64,000 nucleotides of DNA, from NCBI GenBank assembly GCA_017527495.1, contig JAFXPY010000046.1, positions 1 to 64,000 on the forward strand, given 5' to 3'. This stretch comes from Paludibacteraceae bacterium. Lineage in GTDB: Bacteria; Bacteroidota; Bacteroidia; Bacteroidales; Paludibacteraceae. How positions within the stretch are numbered: position 1 is the stretch's first letter; the number at the start of each line of letters is the position of its first letter. Of this stretch, positions 52,385-61,677 are shown one piece after another. Made by a program: the position numbers and the translations under genes. The notes under the pieces were generated by a model, which was not told the origin of the DNA, ran no database searches, and saw nothing but the letters and a program-made list of their open reading frames with translations.

Positions 52385-53407
52385 TTAGCAACTTTTGAAC
52401 TGATTCAGGAAGCGCACATCATTTTCGGAGAACATACGCAGGTCCTTAACTCTATATTTGAGGTTAGTGATGCGTTCTACACCCATACCGAAAGCATAGC
52501 CGCTATACTCTTTTGAGTCTATTCCGCAGGCTTCAAGCACATTAGGATCAACCATTCCGCAACCTAATATCTCAACCCAACCGGTGTGCTTGCAAAATCC
52601 GCAACCTTCGCCACCGCATATATTGCACGAAATATCCATCTCTGCACTCGGCTCTGTGAACGGGAAATACGATGGGCGCAGACGTATCTTGGTGTCCGGG
52701 CCGAACATCTCTTTTGCAAAATACATCAGTGCTTGACGCAAGTCGGCAAAGGATACATTTTTGTCGATGTAGAGACCTTCCACTTGATGGAAGAAGCAGT
52801 GAGCGCGTGCAGAAATAGCCTCATTGCGATATACGCGACCCGGGCAGAGCACACGGATAGGTGGTTTCTGACTTGTCATCACGCGTGTCTGTACGCTCGA
52901 AGTGTGTGTGCGGAGCAAGATGTCGGGGTGTTTTTCGATAAAGAATGTATCCTGCATGTCGCGAGCAGGGTGCTCCGGCGGAAAATTAAGAGCCGAGAAC
53001 ACATGCCAATCGTCTTCTATCTCCGGACCCTCTGCTACGGTGAAACCTATACGGGAGAATATGTCGATTATCTCCTCTTTGACAAGCGAGAGAGGATGAC
53101 GTGTACCTAATTTAATCGGGTCAGGTGTACGAGTGAGGTCTGCTTTCGAAGCATTCGAAACAGCCTCATCATATTGCTCTTTGAGAGTGTTGATTCTGCT
53201 TGTAGCTTCTTCTTTCAATTGATTAAGCAACTGACCTATCTCACGCTTCTCCTCGTTCGGAACATTGCGAAACTCGTTGAATAGGCTTGTTATCTCGCCT
53301 TTCTTGCTAAGATATTTTATACGAAGTTGTTCGATTTCATCGGCATGAGCAGCTGTCATCTCATTTATCTGCTCTTGCATCTGCGCTATGCGTTCTCTTA
53401 AATCCAT
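52385..53407 (-). CDS. pheS: Phenylalanyl-tRNA synthetase alpha subunit
   Basis: 340 residues. With PheT (not in the window) it charges tRNA-Phe. N-terminal coiled coil (1-90), then the class II core: GTRHPLSLVKEEI, AEGPEIEDDWHVFSALNFPP, HPARDMQDTFFI, LLRTHTSSVQTR (motif 2), FHQVEGLYIDKN and GFCKHTGWVEILGCGMV, and AFGMGVERI (motif 3). Length is normal. Confidence 0.98.
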   Translation of the reverse strand: MDLRERIAQMQEQINEMTAAHADEIEQLRIKYLSKKGEITSLFNEFRNVPNEEKREIGQLLNQLKEEATSRINTLKEQYDEAVSNASKADLTRTPDPIKLGTRHPLSLVKEEIIDIFSRIGFTVAEGPEIEDDWHVFSALNFPPEHPARDMQDTFFIEKHPDILLRTHTSSVQTRVMTSQKPPIRVLCPGRVYRNEAISARAHCFFHQVEGLYIDKNVSFADLRQALMYFAKEMFGPDTKIRLRPSYFPFTEPSAEMDISCNICGGEGCGFCKHTGWVEILGCGMVDPNVLEACGIDSKEYSGYAFGMGVERITNLKYRVKDLRMFSENDVRFLNQFKSC

Positions 53408-53429
53408 AATTGATGTTAAATTTGGACTA

Positions 53430-53461
53430 CAAAGTTACAACTTTTTGCAATAATAGCCAAA
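53430..53461 (-). promoter_or_regulatory. Promoter of pheS-fabI
   Basis: Minus strand: TTTG (53461-53458), 20 bp, TAACTTTG (53437-53430). Confidence 0.75.
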
Positions 53462-53474
53462 AATATTAAACAAT

Positions 53475-53511
53475 AAAAAAAATGTACACCCTTGCGGATG
53501 TACATTTTTTT
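53475..53511 (-). terminator. Strong terminator of the secreted duplicated-domain gene
   Basis: AAAATGTACATCC and GGGTGTACATTTT (minus strand) pair around a GCAA tetraloop and end in a long T run. A-rich flanks on both sides make it potentially bidirectional. Confidence 0.93.
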
Positions 53512-53527
53512 ATTATCTATTGTTAGA

Positions 53528-55924
53528 TTATCTAATAACCTTCATTACATTCTTGCCGTCGCTAACGATATATAAACCTGCAGGAACGAGGTTGAGGTTG
53601 ATGTTAGTGTTGCTTGTTGCAATGATTGAGCCGCTTACACTGTAAACTGTCAAAGCTACATGCTCAGGGTTGAAGATAACGCCGTCAGCATAAACAAGAC
53701 TTGAGAGCTCGTTTGTTTCGATAGCATCGGTGCCACCTGCGCGGACAACTTTGATAGCAGCAACACCTGTACCTGTACCTTCTGCACGCATCAAATAGAT
53801 AACTTCAGCGTCAGCTGCAAGAGTTGCAGAACCTACTTGATAGTCAGTCTTGCTTGTGCCTGTTTCTATTGTTGCAATGTCGCCTGAATGTTCTGCTGTT
53901 GAAGAAACTTTCCATGATTTGTAACCTGAGATATAGAGTATATCACCTGCTTTGAATGTTCCTTCTGTCAAACGAAGCTCAAGTGAGAGAGCGTTACCAC
54001 CCATCTTCCATGCCTTACTGCCTGTTGCTTTCATGTCGTCTGCAACACCTTCTGCGTAAGCTGCTGATTCTGTTGAAACTGTTTTTGCATCATCTGAAGA
54101 TGCTACAGTAAGAGTACCACCTTGTGCAGCAACAACAGCACCATTAGCAGGAGCCTCGTCTGTTGCTTGCCAATAGAACACAGCATTGCCTGACGGCTGT
54201 GGGTCATCCGGTTTATCAGCTACTGTGATAACGAGTGTGTAAACAAGTTCACCAAGAGTTGCTGTCATCGCTTCTGGATCAATCTTAACATCAAGTGTGT
54301 CTTGGTTGTCTTCAACAACGGCTGCTGCAAGAGCTGCTGCAACATCTGTTCCGTAAGGAAGTTCAGCTGTGATAGTTTTCTTTGCATTGTCAATTGTTGC
54401 TTTAACACCTGCGATAGTGAATGATGTGATTGCAGGAGCAACGGGTGGAACCTCACCTGCTTTAACGAGTTGGATTGATGTGAATCCTGCGTCACCGTTA
54501 TTGCCGTCTGATTCGATAGCTACCATTGCAGGAACATTGCCAAGTGCAATTGTTATAGCTTCACCTTGCTTAGCTGTTCTGGATACAGCTGTGTATGCAA
54601 CACCATTTACGCTGATTTTTACTGGACGATTATTACCTGAACCTGACACAAGTTTCACACTATCTGCTGCAGGCAGGAAGAAATAAACGCGGTCTTTGCC
54701 TTCTGATTCACGACGATTGGTTTCTTCTTCAACATCTTTTGAGAATTTAATACCTTTGGCTTCATCCCAACCATAAACAGAAGCAATCCATGTGCCGATT
54801 TCTTCGCCAGTAAAGGTGTAAGGTGCTGCACTTACTTCAAGAGGAGCTGCTGAGTATTCTTTGAATGAAAGAGCATATTCTGCTTTTGCCTCACCGTTGG
54901 TTACGATGATTTTGTCTGCCTCTGCGCTTACAATGGCTACACTGTCTTCATTATAACCATTAATAAATGATGGTTTCTCGCCCCAATATGGAACTTCAGC
55001 TGTTGCAGGATCTTGTTTTATAAATGCTTTAGCACCATTTGAGAAATTAGCTTCTATGAGAACTACATTTGTTGATGGCTCTGCAACTGAGAGATTCAAT
55101 GTGTAAACAAGTTCACCAAGAGTTGCTGTCATTGCTTCTGCGTCGATAACAACTTCAAGTGTGTCTTGGTTGTCTTCAACAACGGCTGCGTCAAGAGCTG
55201 CTGCGATGTCTGTGCCTATAGGAAGAACAGCTGTGATTGTTTTCTTTGCATTGTCTATTTTTGCATCAACACCGGCGATAGTGAATTTGGTGATAGCCGG
55301 GTCTTCAACAACTACTGGTCCTTCAGGAATTGCAGGCATTTCTTGACCATCAAGAACTACATGGAAACCGAAAAGACGAATTGTTTGACTATTTGCACCG
55401 ACATTTGCACCTTTTGTGTCTTCAGGATCTGTAGTAATCTTTTTCCATTGGCGGCTGATGTAAACAGCTTTCAAATCTACAGTATCCAAATCAATAGTTA
55501 CCCAAACAGCATTCTCATAAGCTGGCTTACCATCATTTATGGCTGCTGCTTCAGGGGCAACTGCGTAATCTACCACTTGAATTGCACCATTGGTAATAAC
55601 GGCTTCTGGAGCCTCTTTGAAACCAATTAATGCAGGATTGAATTTTGAGTTTTGACCATTACCTGTTGCCAAGAAACGGATGGCTTTGATTTTTTTAGTT
55701 GCAACAACTGAAACATAAGTTGAACCTGTTCCGTTGATTTCTGCATACTGATAATCGCCATTCTTTTTCCAGTTACCGGTAAGGCCAACTACTACGTTGT
55801 CATAAGCTTTGAAATAATCTTCTTGTGCACTGCCCAGAGGCATTTGGTTGACAACAACCTGTGCACTCATGGTAGTAGCAAATAATGCTACAATACCCAT
55901 TGTGAGTAAATTTCTTAGTTTCAT
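53528..55924 (-). CDS. Large secreted protein with duplicated domain and T9SS-like tail
   Basis: 798 residues. Signal peptide about 1-21 (SAQV). Two ~75-residue units, around residues 211-285 (PAITKFTIAGVDAKIDNAKK) and 495-570 (PAITSFTIAGVKATIDNAKK), are about 85% identical. Each ends in LGELVYTL and contains VVEDNQDTL. The rest holds beta-rich modules without a recognised family (a carbohydrate-binding or adhesin role is possible, not shown). The end (ALTVYSVSGSIIATSNT, VPAGLYIVSDGKNVMKV) is a T9SS-type signal. It is Ala- and Val-rich and probably surface-displayed or released. It has its own -7 box at 55981-55988 and a strong terminator. Confidence 0.8.
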   Translation of the reverse strand: MKLRNLLTMGIVALFATTMSAQVVVNQMPLGSAQEDYFKAYDNVVVGLTGNWKKNGDYQYAEINGTGSTYVSVVATKKIKAIRFLATGNGQNSKFNPALIGFKEAPEAVITNGAIQVVDYAVAPEAAAINDGKPAYENAVWVTIDLDTVDLKAVYISRQWKKITTDPEDTKGANVGANSQTIRLFGFHVVLDGQEMPAIPEGPVVVEDPAITKFTIAGVDAKIDNAKKTITAVLPIGTDIAAALDAAVVEDNQDTLEVVIDAEAMTATLGELVYTLNLSVAEPSTNVVLIEANFSNGAKAFIKQDPATAEVPYWGEKPSFINGYNEDSVAIVSAEADKIIVTNGEAKAEYALSFKEYSAAPLEVSAAPYTFTGEEIGTWIASVYGWDEAKGIKFSKDVEEETNRRESEGKDRVYFFLPAADSVKLVSGSGNNRPVKISVNGVAYTAVSRTAKQGEAITIALGNVPAMVAIESDGNNGDAGFTSIQLVKAGEVPPVAPAITSFTIAGVKATIDNAKKTITAELPYGTDVAAALAAAVVEDNQDTLDVKIDPEAMTATLGELVYTLVITVADKPDDPQPSGNAVFYWQATDEAPANGAVVAAQGGTLTVASSDDAKTVSTESAAYAEGVADDMKATGSKAWKMGGNALSLELRLTEGTFKAGDILYISGYKSWKVSSTAEHSGDIATIETGTSKTDYQVGSATLAADAEVIYLMRAEGTGTGVAAIKVVRAGGTDAIETNELSSLVYADGVIFNPEHVALTVYSVSGSIIATSNTNINLNLVPAGLYIVSDGKNVMKVIR

Positions 55925-55980
55925 ACTCTATACAAATTAAGTTGTTAATTAATGTTTTTTGGTATTTCTTTTGTTTGTCG

Positions 55981-55988
55981 CAAAATTA
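55981..55988 (-). promoter_or_regulatory. -7 box of the duplicated-domain gene
   Basis: Minus strand TAATTTTG, 57 bp before the ATG; no -33 box at the right spacing. It lies within about 30 bp of the murG stop. Confidence 0.45.
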
Positions 55989-56014
55989 CAACTTTTCTTG
56001 TATATGTATGTTAA

Positions 56015-57154
56015 TTATTTGTCAGTTTTATGTGTATTTTTTATCATTTTTTGTACCTCTTGTGCAATTCTCTTTGCAGAGTCGTGTTGCCCCAGTGATT
56101 TGATATTATCAGCTAATTTACCAAGTTTTTCGCAGTCTTTGAGCAATTCGAGTGCCTCTGAAACAAGTTTTTCTTTGGCTTCTGCATCGCGTATCATGAT
56201 TGCAGCATCGTGCTTCACGAGTGCCATAGCATTGTGTGTCTGGTGGTCTTCTGCAACATTAGGAGACGGAACCAATATGCACGGCTTTCCCAACAGACAT
56301 AGTTCTGAAATACTGCTTGCCCCCGCGCGTGATATGACCAAATCAGCTGCTGCGTATGCAAGATCCATGCGGCTTACAAAATCTGAAACCCATATTGTGC
56401 TATTGCCAAGTGTGAAGTTTTTCTCGCCATTTGCTTGCGCCTTTTCCGCTAATGCCTTTCTGCAATCGTCTATATAGTTTTTGCCTGTTTGCCAAATCAC
56501 TTGTATGCCTGCCGATGCTATTTGTTCTATTCCGGCTATCACACTCTGATTTATTGTTCGTGCCCCCAGGCTGCCACCTATGATGAGTAATATCGGCTTG
56601 TCTGCTGACAGACCGAAGTGTGTCAGTGCTTCGGCTTTTGTCCCTTTGGCGAGATCTTGGCGAACAGGATTGCCTGTGAGAATGATTTTCTCTTTTGGAA
56701 AGAATCGTTCCATTCCTTCGTATGCCACGCATATAACCTTAGCATCGTCTTTGAGCAATTTGTTGGTTACGCCGGCAAAGCCGTTTTGCTCTTGCAGCAG
56801 AATAGGAATCCCCATCTTGGCTGCCACTTTCATTGCTGCTCCACTTGCATAACCTCCCACGCCTATTCCGGCATCTGGTTTGAATTCCTTGATTATTTTT
56901 TTTGCTTGACGCATTGACTTCATCAGGTCAATCAGTACTGAAATGTTTTTCCACGGTTTGCTACGGTCGAAACCACGAACAGGCAAACCGACAATCTTGT
57001 AACCGGCTTGCGGAACGCGTTGCATCTCCATACGATTGTTGGCTCCGACAAATAGAATTTCACACTCAGGGTCAATCTCCTTTAGCGCATTGGCTATACT
57101 GATTGCGGGGAATATATGTCCGCCTGTTCCGCCGCCTGAAATTAAGTAACGCAT
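56015..57154 (-). CDS. murG: UDP-GlcNAc:lipid I GlcNAc-transferase MurG
   Basis: 379 residues. It makes lipid II on the inner face of the membrane. SGGGTGGHIFPAISIANALK is the N-terminal glycine-rich loop; GVGGYASGAAMKVA, LLIIGGSLGARTINQS, and the donor-site block VISRAGASSISELCLLGKPCILVPSPNVAEDHQT (shown in parts: VISRAGASS, PSPNVAEDHQ) are intact. It is 39 bp after the small secreted protein gene. The normal next gene, murC, is absent. Confidence 0.97.
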   Translation of the reverse strand: MRYLISGGGTGGHIFPAISIANALKEIDPECEILFVGANNRMEMQRVPQAGYKIVGLPVRGFDRSKPWKNISVLIDLMKSMRQAKKIIKEFKPDAGIGVGGYASGAAMKVAAKMGIPILLQEQNGFAGVTNKLLKDDAKVICVAYEGMERFFPKEKIILTGNPVRQDLAKGTKAEALTHFGLSADKPILLIIGGSLGARTINQSVIAGIEQIASAGIQVIWQTGKNYIDDCRKALAEKAQANGEKNFTLGNSTIWVSDFVSRMDLAYAAADLVISRAGASSISELCLLGKPCILVPSPNVAEDHQTHNAMALVKHDAAIMIRDAEAKEKLVSEALELLKDCEKLGKLADNIKSLGQHDSAKRIAQEVQKMIKNTHKTDK

Positions 57155-57193
57155 AGTGATTATGTTTTTGTGCTCGTTTCATAAAAAAACGAA

Positions 57194-57691
57194 CTATTTT
57201 TTCTTGCTCTTTTTTAGTGTAAATTGTTTCGAGTAACCTTGTTTTTCTGATTCTTTTTGCTTGTCTTTAACGAAACTAAATGTTATTGTGCCTGCCTTTT
57301 CGTCAATCTGTATGCTGCCTATAAGTTCCTTTTTGTCGTCTCTGTCGATGAATACCTTTCCTTTCTTACTCACTTTATAAGGTGATGCCAAAAGAACTCC
57401 GCTGTATTCCTCGTCGTAGAAATTGATTGACTTCAAGTATTTTATAGTTTTTTTTGTCAGACGCAATGCAAGTGTGTTCTCGTCAATGCTGATTTCAAGC
57501 CATAGATGGTTGCAAACTGTGTCCGTTGTCAGGCCTTCTGCGCCTTTCACTATCTCAGCACTAAGCACCGGCATCATCTCGCACATATTCACATAGTACT
57601 TGCCTGCAAGATCTTTTGCAAGGATAGGCTTTGCTGCAAAATTACTTATAGTAACTGTCAAAAGCAATAGTGTGAATGGTGTTTTTTTCAT
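57194..57691 (-). CDS. Small exported protein of unknown function between ftsW and murG
   Basis: 165 residues, not recognised. A signal peptide (about 1-19) is followed by a beta-rich mature part starting LAGKYYVNMCEMMPVLSAEI, a lipocalin-like opening, with WLEISIDENTLALRLTKKTI and a very basic end (KQFTLKKSKKK). Its ATG overlaps the ftsW stop (ATGA), so it is truly part of the division cluster. Its function could relate to the envelope, but nothing in the sequence shows it. Confidence 0.7.
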   Translation of the reverse strand: MKKTPFTLLLLTVTISNFAAKPILAKDLAGKYYVNMCEMMPVLSAEIVKGAEGLTTDTVCNHLWLEISIDENTLALRLTKKTIKYLKSINFYDEEYSGVLLASPYKVSKKGKVFIDRDDKKELIGSIQIDEKAGTITFSFVKDKQKESEKQGYSKQFTLKKSKKK

Positions 57692-58938
57692 TCTACTTCA
57701 TCTATATCAACAATAGGAATGTTTTCCTCACTTTCTTGTCGGACTTGTTCGGCGGCAATTTGTTTCCCGTTTTGAACCCGTGATATGCCCAACAAGATGC
57801 CAAAATAAACACTTGTTATAATAGCCGATGTTCCGCCACGAGATATAATAGGCAGTGGCTGTCCGGTGGTTATGATGCCGACCACAACAATCATGCTGAT
57901 TATTGCCTGAAAAGTGAGCAAAATGGCAAGCCCTGTGGCAAGATAGGCAGTGTAGCTACTCTCTGTTTTGTAGGCCAGCATGCCTCCCCTAAACAATATA
58001 AGGAAGTAAAGAATAATCACAAACACAGCTCCTATTATACCTGATTCTTCAACTATAATGGCATATATATAATCGGCAAAGGCCTGTGGGAGGTAGTCTC
58101 GCTCAACCGAGTTGCCGGGCAGTACACCCAATGGCGATTTGCCACCTCGAGCTATGGCAAGTTGTGAATAGTATGCTTGGTAGTTGCCTTCGCGGTCTCT
58201 TTCAAATTTCGCTTCAGGGTCGTTATTGGCTTCTTGAGCACTCTCAATACGTCCAACCCAAGTTGGAACACGGCGAAAAGCCCCCGAGAATTGGTAGTGG
58301 TTGTCAACCATCTTTTGAGCTATTTTGAAACCCGAAAATCCGACCACTCCTATAACCAAAATAATTCCTACAAGATATTTCCAATTGATCTGAGCAAGAA
58401 ACATCATCAGAAATACTGTTCCTGCCAGCAAGATTGCCGTTGAGAGATTGTCTACCATAATCAGTCCGCAAACCAATGCTGTCAGCCCTAATATGATGAG
58501 GAAATATTTTTTCTCGTCTTCTTTTTCTTTTATTCTCGACAAGAGGTCTGCCACAACAACAAGGAGGCTTATCTTTGCTATTTCAGACGGCTGGAATTGG
58601 AATAGTCCGAGGTTAATCCAGCGTGCTGCTCCATGGTGCCGAGCACCATAAAGCAGAAGTCCAAAAAGTAAGATAATCGACACTATCAAACTCAAATAAC
58701 CCACAATACGAATTATTTGTTGGGGAATGAAATAGACAAATCCGGCAACAATAATTCCGCCAATGATGAATAGAGTGTGCCTGATTATAGGCGCAGTGTA
58801 TTCCTGCGAACCATACGCAAGTGTTGACGACGCTGAAAACAATGTAACCACAGATATGGCACATAGCAAGAGATATATAATCCAAATTACTTTGTCGCCA
58901 TAGCGGAAATTACGCAATATGTTGTTCGTGTTTGCCAT
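57688..58938 (-). CDS. ftsW: Lipid II polymerase/flippase FtsW (SEDS)
   Basis: 416 residues from ATG at 58938 (a GTG three codons earlier is not needed). Ten transmembrane helices of the SEDS family; WINLGLFQFQPSEIAKISL carries the Gln-Pro-Ser-Glu block, and LPQAFADYIYAIIVEESGIIG and GQPLPIISRGGTS are the other signatures. SEDS proteins polymerise glycan strands with a class B PBP; the partner FtsI is encoded at the end of the window. It overlaps the next gene by 4 bp. Confidence 0.96.
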   Translation of the reverse strand: MANTNNILRNFRYGDKVIWIIYLLLCAISVVTLFSASSTLAYGSQEYTAPIIRHTLFIIGGIIVAGFVYFIPQQIIRIVGYLSLIVSIILLFGLLLYGARHHGAARWINLGLFQFQPSEIAKISLLVVVADLLSRIKEKEDEKKYFLIILGLTALVCGLIMVDNLSTAILLAGTVFLMMFLAQINWKYLVGIILVIGVVGFSGFKIAQKMVDNHYQFSGAFRRVPTWVGRIESAQEANNDPEAKFERDREGNYQAYYSQLAIARGGKSPLGVLPGNSVERDYLPQAFADYIYAIIVEESGIIGAVFVIILYFLILFRGGMLAYKTESSYTAYLATGLAILLTFQAIISMIVVVGIITTGQPLPIISRGGTSAIITSVYFGILLGISRVQNGKQIAAEQVRQESEENIPIVDIDEVE

Positions 58939-58945
58939 ATTTTTC

Positions 58946-58979
58946 ACTTTTCACTTTTCACCTTTCACCTTTCACTTTA
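58946..58979. repeat. 7- to 8-bp array (CACTTTT/CACCTTT)
   Basis: TTCACTTTTCACTTTTCACC continues as TTTCACCTTTCACTTT: about four to five units fill the whole murD-ftsW gap. Confidence 0.75.
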
Positions 58980-60326
58980 TCACAGCTCCCTAACTTGTTG
59001 TTTGAATTGTGTGCCTCTGTCTTCGTAGCTCTTGAATAGGTCGAAACTTGCGCAACATGGTGAGAGCAGTACCGTGTCGCCTTCGTATGCTGCCTGATAG
59101 GCACTTTCAACAGCGTCGTGTATGTTGTTGGTGTCGATGATTTTTATTCCAAAATTATCAAAGTGTTCGTGCAGTTTCTCGTTATGCAAGCCCATGAAAA
59201 CAAGTGTTCTGACTTTCTCTTTGACCAATTTGTCTATCTCCGAATAGTCGTTGCCTTTGTCTTTGCCGCCGAGAATTAATACTGTCGGTGTCGTCATACT
59301 TTCGAGTGCATACCAGCATGAATTGACATTTGTTGCTTTGCTGTCGTTGATGAATCGTATGTTGCGTACCGTTGCAACATATTCAAGACGGTGTTCTACA
59401 CCTTTGAATGCCATGAGCGACTCTCTGATTATTTCTTTTTTGATGTGAAGTAATTGCGCTGCAATACCGGCTGCCATAGAATTGAAAGCGTTATGTTTGC
59501 CTTTCAATCCTAATTGTTCAATCGAAATTCGCAAAAGATTCTTTTCGTCGGCATTCAGAGTGAGTTCTTTATTGTCTATATATGCAACATTGTGTGTTGT
59601 TGCACTTTGTTTGTTCTCGCCAAAAGGATAGAGCGTGGCTGACAATTTCAGTTTTTTGAGCTCTTTGTCGATTATGGGATCTTCACTCCAATAGATGAAT
59701 GCATCTTGTGCCGTCTGATTGCGTGTGATACGGAATTTGGCGTTGATATAGTTTTGAAACTCGTTGTCGTAACGGTCTAAATGGTCGGGAGTGATGTTGA
59801 GCAAAATGGCTATATCGGCTTTAAAGTCGTACATGTTGTCCAACTGGAATGACGACAACTCAATGACATAATAGTCGTGCTTTTGTGTTGCCACTTGCAT
59901 TGCCAAACTATGACCTATATTACCTGCCAAACCAACATTTAGTCCGGCGCGTTTGAGAATGTCAAACACGAGTGATGTCGTCGTTGTCTTGCCATTGCTA
60001 CCCGTGATACAAATCATTTTAGCCTTTGTGTAGCGTGCCGCAAATTCTATTTCCGAAATGACGGGTATATTCAGTTCGGTTGCTTTGACGATAATTTCTG
60101 CATTGTTGGGAATTCCCGGACTTTTTATTATTTCAGTTGCTTTAAGAATCTCTTGTTCTGTGTGTTGTTGTTCCTCAAAAGTTATGTCGTTTTGTTGCAG
60201 TATTGTCTTGTACGGCAGTTTTATTGTTCCACTGTCGCTAACAAAGACATCAAATCCTTTTTTCTTGGCGAGTACGGCTGCGCCGCATCCGCTCTCGCCT
60301 GCGCCTAAGATTACTATTCGTTTCAT
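58980..60326 (-). CDS. murD: UDP-MurNAc-L-alanine:D-glutamate ligase
   Basis: 448 residues. It adds D-Glu in peptidoglycan precursor synthesis. IVILGAGESGCGAAVLAKKK is the N-terminal Rossmann loop; ATP site GSNGKTTTTSLV; ITPDHLDRY; KGVEHRLEY; and NDSKATNVNS are all in place. Length is normal. Confidence 0.97.
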   Translation of the reverse strand: MKRIVILGAGESGCGAAVLAKKKGFDVFVSDSGTIKLPYKTILQQNDITFEEQQHTEQEILKATEIIKSPGIPNNAEIIVKATELNIPVISEIEFAARYTKAKMICITGSNGKTTTTSLVFDILKRAGLNVGLAGNIGHSLAMQVATQKHDYYVIELSSFQLDNMYDFKADIAILLNITPDHLDRYDNEFQNYINAKFRITRNQTAQDAFIYWSEDPIIDKELKKLKLSATLYPFGENKQSATTHNVAYIDNKELTLNADEKNLLRISIEQLGLKGKHNAFNSMAAGIAAQLLHIKKEIIRESLMAFKGVEHRLEYVATVRNIRFINDSKATNVNSCWYALESMTTPTVLILGGKDKGNDYSEIDKLVKEKVRTLVFMGLHNEKLHEHFDNFGIKIIDTNNIHDAVESAYQAAYEGDTVLLSPCCASFDLFKSYEDRGTQFKQQVREL

Positions 60327-60386
60327 TTTTTTTAGAAGGTTGTGTTGTGTTTTTTGCCATTATGGCATTTGGTGGGGCTGTTTTTT

Positions 60387-61649
60387 TTATCTCATTTTGA
60401 GAGTTAGTATGGTTAGTGCTGCAAGCATGAGGCTTATGAGCCAGAAGCGTACAGTGATTTTATTTTCAGGGTGGGGTTGAAGTGGTCGTTGTATGATGGC
60501 GTCTATTCCGGCATTGCCTGCTTTCTGGAAGTGGTGGTGCAATGGTGCCATCTTGAACACACGACGCCCTGTTCCGGTGGTGCGTTTGGTCTTTTTGAAA
60601 TAGTAGGTCTGTATGATTACCGACAAACTCTCAACGAGGAATACGCCACACAAAATAGGCAGCAAAAGTTCCTTACGGCATATAATGGCAAATACGGCAA
60701 TTATGCCACCAAGTGTCAGACTGCCGGTGTCGCCCATAAACACTTGTGCAGGGTAGGAGTTGAACCACAAAAAGCCTATTGTAGCTCCGATAAATGCAGA
60801 AGCAAAAATCATCATCTCACCTATGCCCGGGATATACATCGTATTCAAGAAACTTGCAATATTGATGTTTCCCGACACGTAGGCAAGAATACCCAATGCC
60901 GTGCCCACTATACCCGAAGTACCTGCCGCAAGGCCGTCAAGTCCGTCTGTCAGGTTGGCTCCGTTGCTCACCGCCGTTACGATAAAGATGCAGACGAATA
61001 TGAAAAATATCCAGCCGAGTGTTTCCTTGTTGTCGCCTGCCCATGTGAATAAATCGGCATAATTGAGATTGTTGTTTTTAAAGAATGGTATGGTAGTAAC
61101 TGTTTCATGTGTCGGCGTTTGAGCTATAGCAGCCACGGTGTTCCCTGCCGCATTCTTGTATTCAATATTTTCGCGTATCGTCACGTCATCGCTTGTCCAC
61201 ATCACAATGCCTACAAGCAATCCTACGGCAACCTGACCTATAATCTTAAATTTTCCATTGAGGCCCTCTTTGTTGTGCTTGAACACTTTGATATAGTCGT
61301 CAAGAAAGCCCAGCATACCAAGCAATACCGTGGTGGCAAGCATAAGCAAAATATAAACATTGGTCAGGTCGGCAAGTAGCAGAGTAGGAACGAGTAAAGC
61401 CAAAATAATTATTATTCCGCCCATTGTTGGTGTTCCTTTTTTCTGCATCTGACCTTCCAATCCGAGATTGCGTATTGTCTCGCCAATTTGCTTTTTCTGC
61501 AGTGTCTCAATGATTTTTTTACCGAATAATGTGGCAGTAAGTAACGCGATGATAAAGGCTGAACCCGAGCGGAAAGATATGTACTGAAACATACCGGCTC
61601 CGGGAAAATCATAAACACGGTCGAGATAGTTGAAAAAATGATATAACAT
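60387..61649 (-). CDS. mraY: Phospho-MurNAc-pentapeptide transferase
   Basis: 420 residues, ten transmembrane helices. It couples UDP-MurNAc-pentapeptide to undecaprenyl phosphate (lipid I). KKGTPTMGGI, DDYIKVFKHNKEGL, NLTDGLDGLAAG and LWFNSYPAQVFMGDTGSL are the catalytic loops. A periplasmic insertion near residues 175-205 makes it longer than E. coli MraY, usual for Bacteroidota. Confidence 0.97.
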   Translation of the reverse strand: MLYHFFNYLDRVYDFPGAGMFQYISFRSGSAFIIALLTATLFGKKIIETLQKKQIGETIRNLGLEGQMQKKGTPTMGGIIIILALLVPTLLLADLTNVYILLMLATTVLLGMLGFLDDYIKVFKHNKEGLNGKFKIIGQVAVGLLVGIVMWTSDDVTIRENIEYKNAAGNTVAAIAQTPTHETVTTIPFFKNNNLNYADLFTWAGDNKETLGWIFFIFVCIFIVTAVSNGANLTDGLDGLAAGTSGIVGTALGILAYVSGNINIASFLNTMYIPGIGEMMIFASAFIGATIGFLWFNSYPAQVFMGDTGSLTLGGIIAVFAIICRKELLLPILCGVFLVESLSVIIQTYYFKKTKRTTGTGRRVFKMAPLHHHFQKAGNAGIDAIIQRPLQPHPENKITVRFWLISLMLAALTILTLKMR

Positions 61650-61677
61650 ATTTGTGTGTGGTTTGAAATTTCAAAAA

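Noticed and set aside
60327..60386. Small TGCCAT/ATGGCA hairpin between mraY and murD as a terminator
   Set aside because: The 6-bp stem is weak and lies inside an operon that must be read through.
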